Positions 37,240-47,867 of a DNA stretch of 64,000 nt are shown here, one piece after another. The DNA is from Auanema rhodensis. Its lineage: Eukaryota > Nematoda > Chromadorea > Rhabditida > Rhabditidae. The notes under the pieces were generated by a model. The model was given only the letters and a program-made list of their open reading frames with translations. It made no database searches and was not told the DNA's origin. The stretch spans positions 5,332,001-5,396,000 of the forward strand of contig OZ059897.1 of NCBI GenBank assembly GCA_964057225.1. The letters run 5' to 3'. How positions within the stretch are numbered: position 1 is the stretch's first letter; every line of letters starts with the position of its first letter. The translations under genes were made by a program, and so were the position numbers.

Positions 37240-38001
37240 TTACTCTGTTGAAGATGTATCAACAACTGAAATAGTTGGAATTTGACGAACAATAGATGGT
37301 GGTTCCGGACGAACACTATCCGCACGGCTTTCCCGAAAATGAAAAACTAAGTTTATCGCAACATCGAAAATTCCAAAAACTACATTAATTATGGAAAAAG
37401 CCTGAAAATATTCGATGACAGAAGCCTATAAGTGAGATATACCGCCGCGACTTTGAAAGACGATGTATTAGACGTTTCAAAACAGCCATATTGACTAAAT
37501 TGTTCACAAACATTTGGGGATATTAAAAACATAACAGTTGAAACAATAGAACAAAGAAAGAAAAGCCAGACGAATATAGTTCTCTAAAAGAAAAAAAAAG
37601 TAAAAAAAGAAATCAAAGAATAGAAATTATATTATTTTTAGAATTACACAGACTCTGTAGTTAAAGACATTTCAAACAAAAACGTAAATTGTGAAATGAA
37701 ATTTCACTTTTCAGTTCTTCATAACATACCCTAGGAAGACTCATAGTTTCTAAGTCCCAGGCGAACAAGGTGGCTATTGAGCAAGAAATAAAAAGCATTG
37801 ACAACAGCGTGAAGACTAAGCCGAATATTGCTGGTATTCGATTAGTCCATGAACTAGATAATGCAACGCAGAATAATATTATGACACAACATAGCTATAA
37901 GATATCAGGAAAGTTGAAAAGTGAACTTAAAAGCTTTGACTTACCACTGCCATTGCACGAATAGTTAAATAGAAATATAAACTATTTCTCAACCGTTCCA
38001 T
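37240..38001 (-). CDS. Four-TM membrane protein, unknown
   Basis: Four exons (38001-37945, 37894-37730, 37583-37443, 37401-37240) total 525 nt, 174 aa. Hydrophobic segments fall at about 18-35 (AVLCCVIILFCVALSS), 41-66 (IPAIFGLVFTLLSMLFISC), 77-95 (IFVWLFFLCSIVSTVMF) and 123-144 (AFSIINVVFGIFDVAINLVF). The loop before the last segment has two Cys (VCEQFSQYGCFE) and an N-glycosylation sequon (NTS). A 30-residue hydrophilic C-terminal tail follows. The topology resembles MARVEL or other tetraspan families, but no signature fixes it. The last intron is 41 nt; an earlier in-register AG would leave only 17 nt and is rejected. The stop overlaps a GTAAGC donor-like sequence, so one more tiny exon is possible. 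Confidence 0.72.
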
Positions 38002-39806
38002 ATTGTATTGAATTACTTTAGCATAGTATATATGTCTAGACCAGGACAAAGATAATTTTCTGTGTTAATAAGTACATTAGTTACAGGTTCTTTTATTTTT
38101 CATTAAGGATGTGGATGAAGATACAAGACGAATATTCTTAGTCTAATGATTAAAAAAAGTATATTTAAGCAAAAAAAAGGAAAAAAAACTTTAGTGTGCC
38201 CGAAAACGAAAACAGTATAGTACGTGAAGCTTTTGGTGCTTGTGGAAATACATATGAAATGCGCAGCGTCATCATCTTATTTGATCTTTGTGAATCATAA
38301 TTTTCTGTAACTATAAAGGGTAAACAACATCACCTTTAAATCTTTTCATTGTATTATAGTATGAGGTTGTTTGCGGATAAAAACATTTAAAGATATATAT
38401 GAATTTTATTCGAAACAAATACAAAAAATTGAAAACACTTTTTGGTTTTTTTCTTATTTTTTTTGTCAAGCTCTCAAACATTATTTAAAATATGTTGTAA
38501 CCTCAGAAACATATCTAATTATACTTTTTATATTATTAAATTCAATATGCAATTAATGAAAATGTAAAAAATTACAATATAACTTGAGAAAGCTCGGCAA
38601 AATTCTTTGATCCTCCTAATTCTTCGACTTTTGAAAGATATTCATTTTTTTCTTTTTATTTTTATATAAAATTAGCAAAACAATATTGTTCTTTGCAAGC
38701 AATATATAGTTACATATAGCTTATATACAACTGAATTATAATAAACGATTTTAACAGTTATATTTCCTTTTTCAAATATTATAATTTTTGTTGTGCATCT
38801 ATACTACAGGTTAGCCCAAAATAAAGAAACTTTTCGGAAGAATAATTGCGGGAATCACAATCACAATATGATCATAGTCGTTTAAAAGAAGACGGCGACT
38901 AGAACTAGCAATTTAAATTTAAATGAAAGAAAGAAAACAGGGAAATATGCAAGACTCTTTCTATAGCAAGATATTGACATATGCAGCTTAGTATATGGGA
39001 CATAGTAAAAGGGTAGGAAGGTGCATGGATAATAGCACCCCCCGTAGTGGACGATGACGACGAATGTTCATGAATCGAAGGTGCATTACTCCCATTACTG
39101 AACTAAAAGCTGGTCACATGTTAGATCAATAAAGTAATTTTGTCAAGTAAGATAATTTTTCGTGTAATTTTTTAAAATTAAGACAAATTGAGATGGGTCA
39201 GAAAGAGAAATTAGGTTAAAAAAGTCATAGAAAGAGATCGATAGATAGATAAAATTATATTTTTTCATTTAATATTTTCTTATGTAACTTACTAAATATT
39301 ATGTTTCGTCACGCATAGTTTAAGTAAGTCATGGAAAAACCGGCTGCCTTATGTGTTTGTCATTAAATGATTTTCTAAATACGTTTAGTTAAATATTATA
39401 CACGTTATTTGTTTATTTTCTTGTTTTTTGACTATTTTCTTTGTCCCAATTTCATAATTGTTAGATGTTTCATAATTAAGTGAATGAAAAATCATAAGCC
39501 TCACACCTTAAGTATGCTACTCCTTCAATACATGCAGCTCACACATTGTAACTCGTTTGAACATTGACTCATGTACACCTCATTTCTAATTTTTCTTTGC
39601 AGCTCATACAAAAGGGCTTGTCATATCACCAAATAGTTAATCGAAAAAAGATTTAATGAATACCAAAACTGGTTTAATTCGATTAAATTTTTATTGTTTA
39701 AAAAAGTTTTGAACAGTGCATTTGCTTCATGTTGGCCAAATTGAAGTAAAGCAAAAAATGAAAAATGTAAAATATTATAAACAGTTTGGAATTAAGAAAA
39801 TCTTAA
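38002..39806. other. Intergenic, no gene seen
   Basis: AT-rich. A less AT-biased patch at about 38990-39130 (with CACCCCCCGTAGTGG and a following AATAAAG) has no long open frame and could be an unannotated RNA or terminal exon, but nothing supports either. Part must be the 3' UTR of the gene ending at 39807. Confidence 0.5.
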
Positions 39807-41427
39807 TCATTCTGGTTTGGTTGCAACGAAAAACGCACAAGTATAAACCGATCGAAGCATTGATCTGCAGTTGTTGGTATAATTGCTTTCTATTTTTCGT
39901 TCTGACGACACTTCAAAGCCGACAGCACGGATAATTCTCATAACCTCCGTGTAAGGTATTTCGATAGAAGACTAAAAAACAAAAATAAATGCCAGTTACA
40001 GTAACTCTTTTTGCCTCTCCAGGAACATCTTCGAAGTGATAAGTGAGCGGACCAACATTTATCCAAATTCCACCAGGCTTTAGGATCTTGTAAATGTTCT
40101 CTATAACATAAATACATCCATAAATAATTTTAATTTATATATGAAACCTATATAATCTATAATGTTATTAGCAGTATCAATAAACCATGCAGTTACGACA
40201 CATGACCATAAACTGTCTCGTTTCTGCGTTTCTAGAAATGTTCCAGCTTCCATGCCAAAAAAGTTTTTTCTCGTAGTTCTCTAGAAATTATTGAAGTATT
40301 TATATAGAAAAGTCTGCATACTTCTTGGTTCATTAAGTAAGGACACATGTCTGGGAATGACACACTCCGAGTTTGATCTTCATAAGACCAACTATTACTT
40401 TTATCAAACAAGTAAGGATAAACTGTGAACTCATTAACCTTAAACACAAATAAAGGTTATTAAAGTATCCAGGCACTCAAGAATAACATACGTTTTTTGA
40501 AATATTAAGAATATATCCAGAAAAAAATAACATAAACAAACTGCATTCGTTACCCATAACAGAAAAATTTTCTAAAACCAATTCATACGGCAAGCGGCCT
40601 GAGCAAAAATATTTGATATTATCATTAAATGATTATATTGAAACCTAAACCAGCACCCGGACATAAAATAGTTATGTCATGCCTAGTCTCAATATCAGGA
40701 AAACGAGTTCTCAATTCTTCAATAATAGGCGTGAAAGTAGCTTCACGGTCTTCTCTTCCTTAAAAAAAAGTTGTAGCTAGATTTTGGTAAATCAAGACCT
40801 TCTTCAGTCCACTCTCTAACTAATTGCCGGAAAGTGCTTAATACTTTTGACATAAATTCTGCATCAGGCCTTCTGAACATGAGAGGAGGGTATCAATATC
40901 AAACATGTAAACAAAGATACCTTGGTTGAGTGATATGTATGGCTTGCTCAAAGTTTTCTCCAAACATCTCAACACTGACAGGAATAATTTGTCGAATAAC
41001 TTTGTCATTTTCCAGAATGCACCGTAAGATTTTCTCAAAATTAGCATTATGTGGAAAATTAAGCAATTTTTGATGTTCAACAGAGAGTTTTCTGAAATTT
41101 TCTTTTGATTAAAAAATATTAGGTAGAACTAGCCTGATTTCTTTAGCCATGGTCATAACCTTATCTCTCCCATATCGGCTATAATAGAAAAAGGCATTAA
41201 CAACCTTTTCTGCAGCTCTAATATCTTCAGATACACCGTTCTAAATGTTGTGAATCTAAAAAAAGCTCAAGAAATAATGAACTGACATTCTCATGATCAG
41301 GTTCCTCTACAACCTCGCCTGTGTGTGTGTGGGAAATATCATGCGAATGGGTAATATCCCTAGCATGACTATGATCATGACTATGGTTACAACCTTTTTT
41401 ATTTTCCATTCTTGGATCTGAAGCCAT
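39807..41427 (-). CDS. CARNMT1: Carnosine N-methyltransferase (N2227 family)
   Basis: Methylates carnosine to anserine using SAM in known homologues. Ten exons (41427-41287, 41240-41134, 41091-40921, 40872-40799, 40758-40645, 40598-40492, 40438-40322, 40280-40148, 40100-40006, 39971-39807) total 1224 nt, 407 aa. Matching blocks in order: [29 protein letters not shown]-binding CPGAGLGRLPYE (about 201-212), [42 protein letters not shown] and [21 protein letters not shown]. The N-terminus carries an unusual His-rich stretch ([20 protein letters not shown]). Intron 2 begins GC (ATCAG/GCTAGT), the only phase that avoids a stop. Intron 9 is very short (about 34 nt). It is the last gene of the cluster. 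The catalytic assignment comes from the family. Confidence 0.93.
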
Positions 41428-41563
41428 CTGAATAAATGAATATTCTTGTATCATGATAACACATAGATTTATTTCCAAATATTATTTTTGTTTCAAGAAA
41501 ATAACCTGAGTTTCAGTAAAAAACAATTCAATTAAAACGTTAAAAATTCATTAAAAATCATAA

Positions 41564-43713
41564 TTACATTAAAGAATCGAGACCAATAAACTCTGTATCA
41601 TCGTCCACAAAAGAATTCATTATATCTGAAATTGGAACCGTGGATGCTCTGAAATAAATGACAGGAATTTGAATTTGTTAAGGTATATCAAGAATACACA
41701 TACATTTTTCTTTGCTGTGAAGCTGATCCAGAAGGAATGTCAACTGAACTTCTAGTAGGAAGCGATGATTTCGGAATATCCATTACTATGGGAGTTTCTT
41801 CGTCAAATGAATCAGGGGAGAAAGAAAATCTGAAAATGTTAAAGATAGAAATTTCAAAAGATTGTAGTCTCACTTATGACTATAAGATGGCTGCATGTTA
41901 GTTAAAGGTACTGTTTCTGGGGCTTCTTCTTCGTCAGGACTATCGAATGTGAACGAAGAAAATTCTTAATTTCAATAGTAATAACATGAATTCGCAAAAC
42001 TTACTGTTTTTCCAAGGACCTTCCTCTGTAAGTTTTTGTTTTGTACAAGTTGACTCAAGTATAGTTTTATCAGAACGGTGAGATTGGATTAATGTCCTAT
42101 CAATATCAAAACTAGAATTTGAAGTAACATGTTCATCCGTTCTTCCTGTTTTTTTCGAAAATGACTAAATTTGAATTGACAAATCTACATCAATCTCATC
42201 TTTATTCAAACCTTCTTAGCTGGAGATACAAACAGATCCTCATCATCGAATGAATCTTGCTCTCGTTGTTGAACTACAATAGCTAAGTTAATGAAGAATA
42301 AATGAAAACTATTTTCTTACCTAAAAATGTTTTTGAGGGAGTAACTTTTCGAGAACTTGTTTTTGGGCATTCTTTTCTAGGTGTTTCTTGGAACAGGTCA
42401 AAGCTATCGTTCGGATCTCGATTCTGAGGCGGGGAAGAATGTTCTGCTTGAAGTGGCTCAATCCTAGAGATGCAGTTAAACGAGGACACTGTTGGATCTT
42501 TAATAGAATTTGGTGCGCTTTCTAAAACACAATTTTGATAAAGTGAACAAATAGTATTGCTGTACTATTCTCTGGATTGTAGTCATCTTCGTAAAACACG
42601 TCACGAGAAAATGAATCATGGTCTTGATTCACATGCGGTATTGCATTTAATTGGAGTGGAGTTGCATTTAATTGGAGTGGAGTTGCATCTAATTGGAGTG
42701 GAGTTTCGTCTTCTTCTTCTTCTTCTAAAATGTGGCCCAGTGCCATACCAGATGGAGCTGTAAGTGCACTCTGAAAGTCGGCAATTTATTTCAGAAAAAC
42801 TTTAAGAGCATACTTTGGTAGATATAGGAGTGATGCACGATAATCCGGGCAAAGGCCGTTTTTGACTTGGTTTATAAGGCGTAGAAGAAGCTAGAGGTGT
42901 TGTACCATGATCCACAGAAACATTATTCTGGAAATTAAAAAGAATACTTTTTCTCTTGCTGCGAATTAACTTGTTTTACATTTACATTTTCGGGAGCAAC
43001 TTCGATTATTTCGCACTCCTCGTCGGTGTTCAAAGTTATCATGGTATCTGTCTTAAAAAACTAAATATTTCAAAAATATGAAGTATACCGTACCTTCTCA
43101 ACTAGAGGAATAGCAGAAATTTCAGGAAATTCCAAAAGAGAAGCGCCAAGGGAAGGTTTAAAGGGAGTCGAAGTCGCGATAGGAAGTACAGGAACGGCTA
43201 AACACAAATCGGATATTACATCAAAAAATTTCAATGTTAAAGATCCAACCTTTATCTATTTTTATTTGAGTTTTGCCTTTTTTAGGAGCATTCGGAGCCA
43301 CTTCTTCAATGGTATCAGGTGAATTCAAAGCATTCATCTGCAAAAGAAGTAATACTTATGATGAAACAGTCTACTAGTTATCAAACCAAGGCCTCATTTC
43401 TACGAAGAAGAAGTAAAACATCATCATTGTTGCAATTCTGTCGCCCAGCATGCCTGAAACAGATCGTATTTTCATGAATTCTTTTGCGTGATGACACTTG
43501 GAAAAGGCTAATAAATCCGGAGTCCAATGATTAGTAACAATATCAAAAACGAGACTAGAAATTTTCGATAAAACTTCAGTAGAAAACTCAAGATCTAAAA
43601 AAGAGATTCCATAAGAGATATAAACTAAGAATGAAACCTTTGGACTGTTCGACTTGAATATCTCTCTTCACATCCTCTGCAGTTGTGAGAACAGATAAAT
43701 GAACAGCTTTCAT
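41564..43713 (-). CDS. CENP-S/MHF1-like histone-fold protein with long tail
   Basis: Fourteen exons (43713-43638, 43594-43498, 43453-43387, 43337-43250, 43197-43094, 43051-42971, 42927-42814, 42770-42566, 42521-42321, 42273-42212, 42164-42005, 41964-41874, 41829-41704, 41648-41564) total 1557 nt, 518 aa. Residues 1-80 align with CENP-S: MKAVHLSVLTTAEDV, DLEFSTEVLSKISSLVF, LAFSKHAGRQNCNNDDVLLLLRRNEAL. CENP-S pairs with CENP-X in the FANCM-MHF DNA-repair and centromere complexes. The remaining 430 residues look disordered and acidic, with a SIM-like EIIEVAPE (about 158-165), three TPLQLNA heptads (232-252) and repeated Ser-Phe-acidic motifs to the C-terminus. Vertebrate CENP-S is only about 140 aa. 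An alternative acceptor at exon 10 adds three residues. Confidence 0.8.
42640..42703. repeat. Three in-frame 21-bp repeats in CENP-S-like gene
   Basis: Three copies of a 21-bp unit (TTAATTGGAGTGGAGTTGCAT on the + strand, two near-identical and one variant) encode TPLQLDA/TPLQLNA/TPLQLNA on the minus strand. Near-identity at the DNA level suggests a recent expansion inside the disordered tail. Confidence 0.92.
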
Positions 43714-43778
43714 AATTTCCTTGAAAATTGATAAAGAAATAGTAAGAAATTATTGATATTATAATTCATTGATTTATA

Positions 43779-44756
43779 TTATTCACGCTCACATAAAACA
43801 CGTCTAATTTCGAACAAATGCGGTATTAAGAGATCAGAATCGTGACCAGAATCATTAGTAAGATGTTCATTTACAAAGCTGTCAAACGAGAGATTACGAG
43901 TATAAGTAAACCGACAATCTTTTTCTAAAAAGGACAAAAACTTTTGGAGACTACCTTTACGGTAAGGACTACAAACATAAGCACAGCCACCTCTGGCCAA
44001 TAGAGAATCAAAGGAATCTAATAATGAAGCATGATATTGCTCAAAAAACACACAATCAGCAGCTAGAATCACATCATACACGTTAGTAGATTTATCACCC
44101 CAGATATATAATGAAGCAGAGACATTGGGCAAAGAATTATGAGCAATCACGGCTGACACAGATGAGACGGAATTCGAATTTCCGTCTGTTAGGGTAACGG
44201 ATAAAGCAAACTGTGCAGCAACTAAGCCAGGCAGCCCTATCAAACCAGAACCAAGTTCTACAACAGCCTTACCATCAACCAATTCTCTGTTGTGGTCAAT
44301 GTAAGAAGCCAATGCTTCGCCTCCAGGCCAAAGACGAGCATTTCCAGTGTTATCAAAACCACATAATCCTTTAATGCTAACACGATCAAAATTTATAGGA
44401 ATTTCCAGGCAGAAAGTATTGGATCTACTAGATTCCAAAAAATAGCGCTCCAAAGTATTCGTTGAGGGCTTTTGAACGATTTTGAAAAAACCGAGAGAAC
44501 ATTGAAGAGGATCTGCATCATGCGATATAGCCTTACGTATCTTCTTAGCAAACGCAGCCCAGTGTGACCGTGCCCGAATTTTTTTCTATAAAAACTTCGC
44601 TTTACCCCCAAAAATTTGTGTTATTCCCAAAAAAATAAGTAGAACAAAGATCCTTACCTCATCGTTAATGAAATCATCAAGGCGAGTATCGTTTGAGGTT
44701 GACGGACATGGTTGATTATCTACAGGCTTTTCTTTGGTCGTTCGTCGTCGTTTCAT
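43779..44756 (-). CDS. CAMKMT: Calmodulin-lysine N-methyltransferase
   Basis: Trimethylates a lysine of calmodulin in known homologues. Two exons (44756-44658 and 44585-43779) give 906 nt, 301 aa. The class-I methyltransferase core is clear: NARLWPGGEALASY, motif I VVELGSGLIGLPGL (about 141-154), LTDGN (165-169) and ADCVFFEQYHASLLDSFDSLL (from about 209), the last matching the family's ADCLFLDQYRASL block. The N-terminal 75 residues are basic and variable. Second gene of the cluster, with one untranslated base between acceptor and ATG. It could in principle be a related family-16 lysine methyltransferase, but the DQY-type motif favours CAMKMT. Confidence 0.88.
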
Positions 44757-44838
44757 CCTAAAATTATTTATATTATTTTATCAACAATAACAACAAATAC
44801 ATAACAAGAAGACATAACAAATTACAGAAAAATGAGAT

Positions 44839-45516
44839 CTATCCATCACCATAAATACAATGCAATCCTGCATTCATTAATTTTTCTTCGGATTGCAAAC
44901 GAGCACAACCATCTCTAATAATTCGGTACTTATTTGGAGTAGAAAGATCAATTATTGTGCTTCCAAATCCATCATTATTTCCTATCAAACCGCCATCAAT
45001 TACTAAATCGATATCACACAGTAAATCTTCAAAATCTGCTAGACACACTGGGCTTTTTGAAGAACCGCTCATATTAGCCGATGTTTGTGCAAGAGGTTGA
45101 TTTAAAATTTTACATAAAGCATTAACAAAAGGAGCATCAGGCACACGAATTCCAACATTCATACAATCTGGATTGAAAAAAGGTGGGAGGCAAGGTTTTC
45201 TTTCGAATAGTAACGTGACTGGTCCAGGTAGTAAGCTCTTAGCTAAATCCATTGAAATTGTTTGGCGAGCCCAATTTGATATGTCGTTTGGAGACGATAC
45301 GAACAACCCAAGCGGTTTCTGATGCGATCGCTTCTTCAGCTCAAAAAGCTTTTCAGAATGATGCACGAGAGTAGACACTCCGTAAAGCGTGTCAGTCGGT
45401 AAAGCTACAATTCCACCTCTACTTAATACGCGAGCAGCAGCTTCTACAGCTTCTTCAAAAGTTTCAGGAGCCAATCGTAATACTTTGCATACAGATCCCA
45501 GAGCTACAGCCGGCAT
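44839..45516 (-). CDS. YRDC: YrdC/Sua5 threonylcarbamoyl-AMP synthase
   Basis: Makes threonylcarbamoyl-adenylate from threonine, bicarbonate and ATP, the first step of t6A37 modification of ANN-decoding tRNAs. A single exon of 225 codons covers the whole YrdC domain: RGGIVALPTDTLYGVS (about 33-48), KKRSHQKPLGLFVSS, LLPGPVTLLFERK, NVGIRVPD, PLAQTSANMSG and the C-terminal STIIDLS. There is no obvious mitochondrial presequence, so the cytosolic form is likely; the Sua5-specific C-terminal domain is absent. The first gene of the operon-like row, with four untranslated bases after a TTTACAG acceptor. It lies 212 bp from the divergent PIG-A start. Confidence 0.95.
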   Translation of the reverse strand: MPAVALGSVCKVLRLAPETFEEAVEAAARVLSRGGIVALPTDTLYGVSTLVHHSEKLFELKKRSHQKPLGLFVSSPNDISNWARQTISMDLAKSLLPGPVTLLFERKPCLPPFFNPDCMNVGIRVPDAPFVNALCKILNQPLAQTSANMSGSSKSPVCLADFEDLLCDIDLVIDGGLIGNNDGFGSTIIDLSTPNKYRIIRDGCARLQSEEKLMNAGLHCIYGDG

Positions 45517-45521
45517 TTTGC

Positions 45522-45728
45522 TGTAAAACAGTGAATAAAAAATGAATAAATGAGCATGAAAAGATGAAAAGAAATGAAATCAAAGAAAATATTTGAAATT
45601 ATTTGTACGCATTCAAATGCGTACATGTGCTTACAGTACAAACAATTCTTTATTAGCTATACAATTATATATAAATCCACATTTAAGTTATTTTCATCAT
45701 AAGCTATTGCTTCTAAATACATGTTGGT
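45522..45728. promoter_or_regulatory. Short bidirectional promoter, operon and PIG-A
   Basis: Only about 207 bp separate the YRDC acceptor site from the PIG-A start codon, so one compact region must serve both the four-gene cluster and PIG-A. A small inverted repeat, TACGCATTCAAATGCGTA, at 45607-45624 sits mid-region and is a candidate shared site. Confidence 0.5.
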
Positions 45729-47867
45729 ATGAATAATAATAAATCAACTAAAAAGAAACGTAGTTTTAGAATAGCGTAAGTTATTTTTTGGTATGAAGCT
45801 TATTTGAACCTGTACCGTTTCAGCTTAGTTTCTGACTTCTTTTGCCCCAATGCTGGTGGAGTCGAAACTCATATCTATTTTTTAGGTGAATGCTTAATTA
45901 AGCTAGGACATAAAGTAGATTTTTTTTGGAATATTGTTTTTTACAGTATTGTTCTAGGTGATTGTGATAACCCACTCTTATGAAGGACGAAAGGGTATAT
46001 GCTTTTTGTCAAATGGATTGAAGGTGCTATTACAATTTGTTTTTTTTTTGTGAATAATTTATTCCTCCAGGTATACTATCTTCCATTTGTTGTTGCTTAC
46101 AATGGTTGCAGTCTTGCAACTATTACCGGGAGTCTTCCTTGGCTTCGTAAAATTTTTTTACGAGAAAAGATAGAATTAGTTCATGGCCATTCGGTAGGGA
46201 TAAGCTGACATCTGAAAGCAAGGCATCTGAAAACTTTTTTATTTCAGACATTTTCATCAATGGCTCATGAAGCTTTATTCAATGGTTGGATTATGGGCTT
46301 ACACACTGTTTTTACTGACCATTCCTTGTTCGGTTTTGCTGATGCATCAGCTATCTTAACAAATACTTTAGTTTTGCAATATTCTTTGGCCAATGTCGAT
46401 AGAGTTATATGTGTTTCCTACACGAGGTATGATCCGAAGTTTCAAATATGTGATTAAATTTTTTTTTTCAGTAAAGAAAATACGGTATTACGTGGTAAAT
46501 TAAATCCTCATAAAGTTGCAACTATTCCTAATGCGATTGAAACTTCTTTTTTCTATCCGGTAAAATTTTTATTATTTATTTAAATTTTATTGCCAATATA
46601 GAATAAAGAGAAGTTTTATAATAATCCTACTACTATAGTATTCATTGGGCGTTTGGTATATCGTAAAGGAGCTGATATTTTATGCTCCATAATTCCGAAG
46701 GTATTTTTAAAATATTAAAGAAATATAGACAATTACATTGAAATATCAGATTTCTAAACTCCACCCGAATGTTCGGTTTATCATAGGCGGTGATGGTCCT
46801 AAACGTGTAGATCTTGAAGAAATGAGAGAAAAATATAATCTTCATAACAGGCATAAATACATTTCAAGCTGTATTCATTATAATATTACAGGGTTATAAT
46901 GCTTGGCTTAGTTCCTCATAATATGGTCCGCGAAGTTCTCGTGGAAGGACAGGTAAATTGAAAAAAAAATAGAAAATCTTTATTTCGAACCAGTTTGAAG
47001 ACCTGTTAATTCTCTATTTGGGTAAAAGATATTTATTTGCAGATCTTCATCAATACTTCACTCACTGAAGCATTTTGTATGAGCATCGTTGAAGCCGCTA
47101 GCTGTGGGTTAGTCTGAAAGTCGATTAAATTTGAAATTGTGCTTTGTGGAATGCTTATAAGACTAAAAGTTTTAGGCTTCACGTAGTTTCAACTAAAGTC
47201 GGTGGAATACCAGAAGTTTTGCCATCTTCATTTATATCTTTAGAGGATCCCATCGTTGATGGCAAGTGGATGTCATATACAAATTGAAACTTCAAGTCTT
47301 ATTTCAGATTTAGTTAGAGCGTTAAGCGAAACAGTGATTCGTAGGGAGAATGGAGAGTTGATGGATCCAGAAGAAAAACATCAAGCAGTTACAAAAATGT
47401 ATTATTGGCCTGATGTAATTTTTTTTCGTTCTTTTCTTCAGTAAAACAAGATGCTGTTTTAGGTGGCGTCTCGAACAGAATTAGTTTATGAAGATGCAAT
47501 GAATGTTAAACCTAGAAAATGGGCTGATGGTATCAAAAAGTTTAATCCCAGAAAAACACGACCACAACCTGCAAGTTTTTAGCTATGCAGATCTTGGTTT
47601 GGGATTTGGAATTTTATACATATGGGTAGCGGTGATAAATATGATATGGATCTTAATTTTGGATTTCTTCGATCCACCTGAGGTATAATCGTTGTTTTTT
47701 TCTATTGAAGCTTTAATTTCTAGTCTAATCCACTGGCAGATGATTTACCTCTTACTCGCACATCATCGAAAGTCAATCGATCGGTCAAGTCGAACCATCT
47801 TCAGAACACTGAGAAGCACTGCAAGAGTCATCGGTCGATGAAACGGAAATCTCAGAAGGCCGATTAA
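45729..47867 (+). CDS. PIGA: PIG-A, GPI N-acetylglucosaminyltransferase subunit
   Basis: Catalytic subunit of the ER complex that moves GlcNAc from UDP-GlcNAc to phosphatidylinositol, the first step of GPI-anchor synthesis. Fifteen exons (45729-45775, 45824-45914, 45958-46023, 46071-46193, 46248-46426, 46472-46559, 46602-46700, 46750-46850, 46892-46952, 47043-47107, 47176-47261, 47308-47414, 47463-47539, 47583-47682, 47724-47867) give 477 aa; human is 484. Blocks: [72 protein letters not shown], the GT4 EX7E stretch [22 protein letters not shown], and one C-terminal TM segment (about 401-424, [20 protein letters not shown]) with a short basic tail. Introns 8 and 11 begin with GC. The last exon overlaps the ATG10 coding end. 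Confidence 0.95.

Larger units (their letters stand above)
39807..45521 (-). other. Four-gene operon-like cluster
   Basis: YRDC (45516-44839), CAMKMT (44756-43779), CENP-S-like (43713-41564) and CARNMT1 (41427-39807) run head to tail on the minus strand, with 82, 65 and 136 bp between coding regions. Each ATG is preceded by a 3' splice acceptor 0-6 nt upstream (TTTACAG/CAAAATG, TTTTAG/GATG, TTCAAG/GAAATTATG, TTCAG/ATG). Tight spacing plus acceptors is the signature of nematode operons resolved by spliced-leader trans-splicing. The leader sequence cannot be seen in genomic DNA. Confidence 0.82.

Noticed and set aside
37426-37442. 17-nt intron in the four-TM gene
   Set aside because: Too short to splice. 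The next AG gives a 41-nt intron in the same phase.
38990-39130. Possible small RNA or spliced-leader RNA gene
   Set aside because: No match to a known leader sequence, no Sm-site context and no convincing hairpin. Left as intergenic.
41220-41241. 19-nt intron at the start of CARNMT1
   Set aside because: A 46-nt intron from 41286 to 41241 keeps frame and has a normal acceptor.
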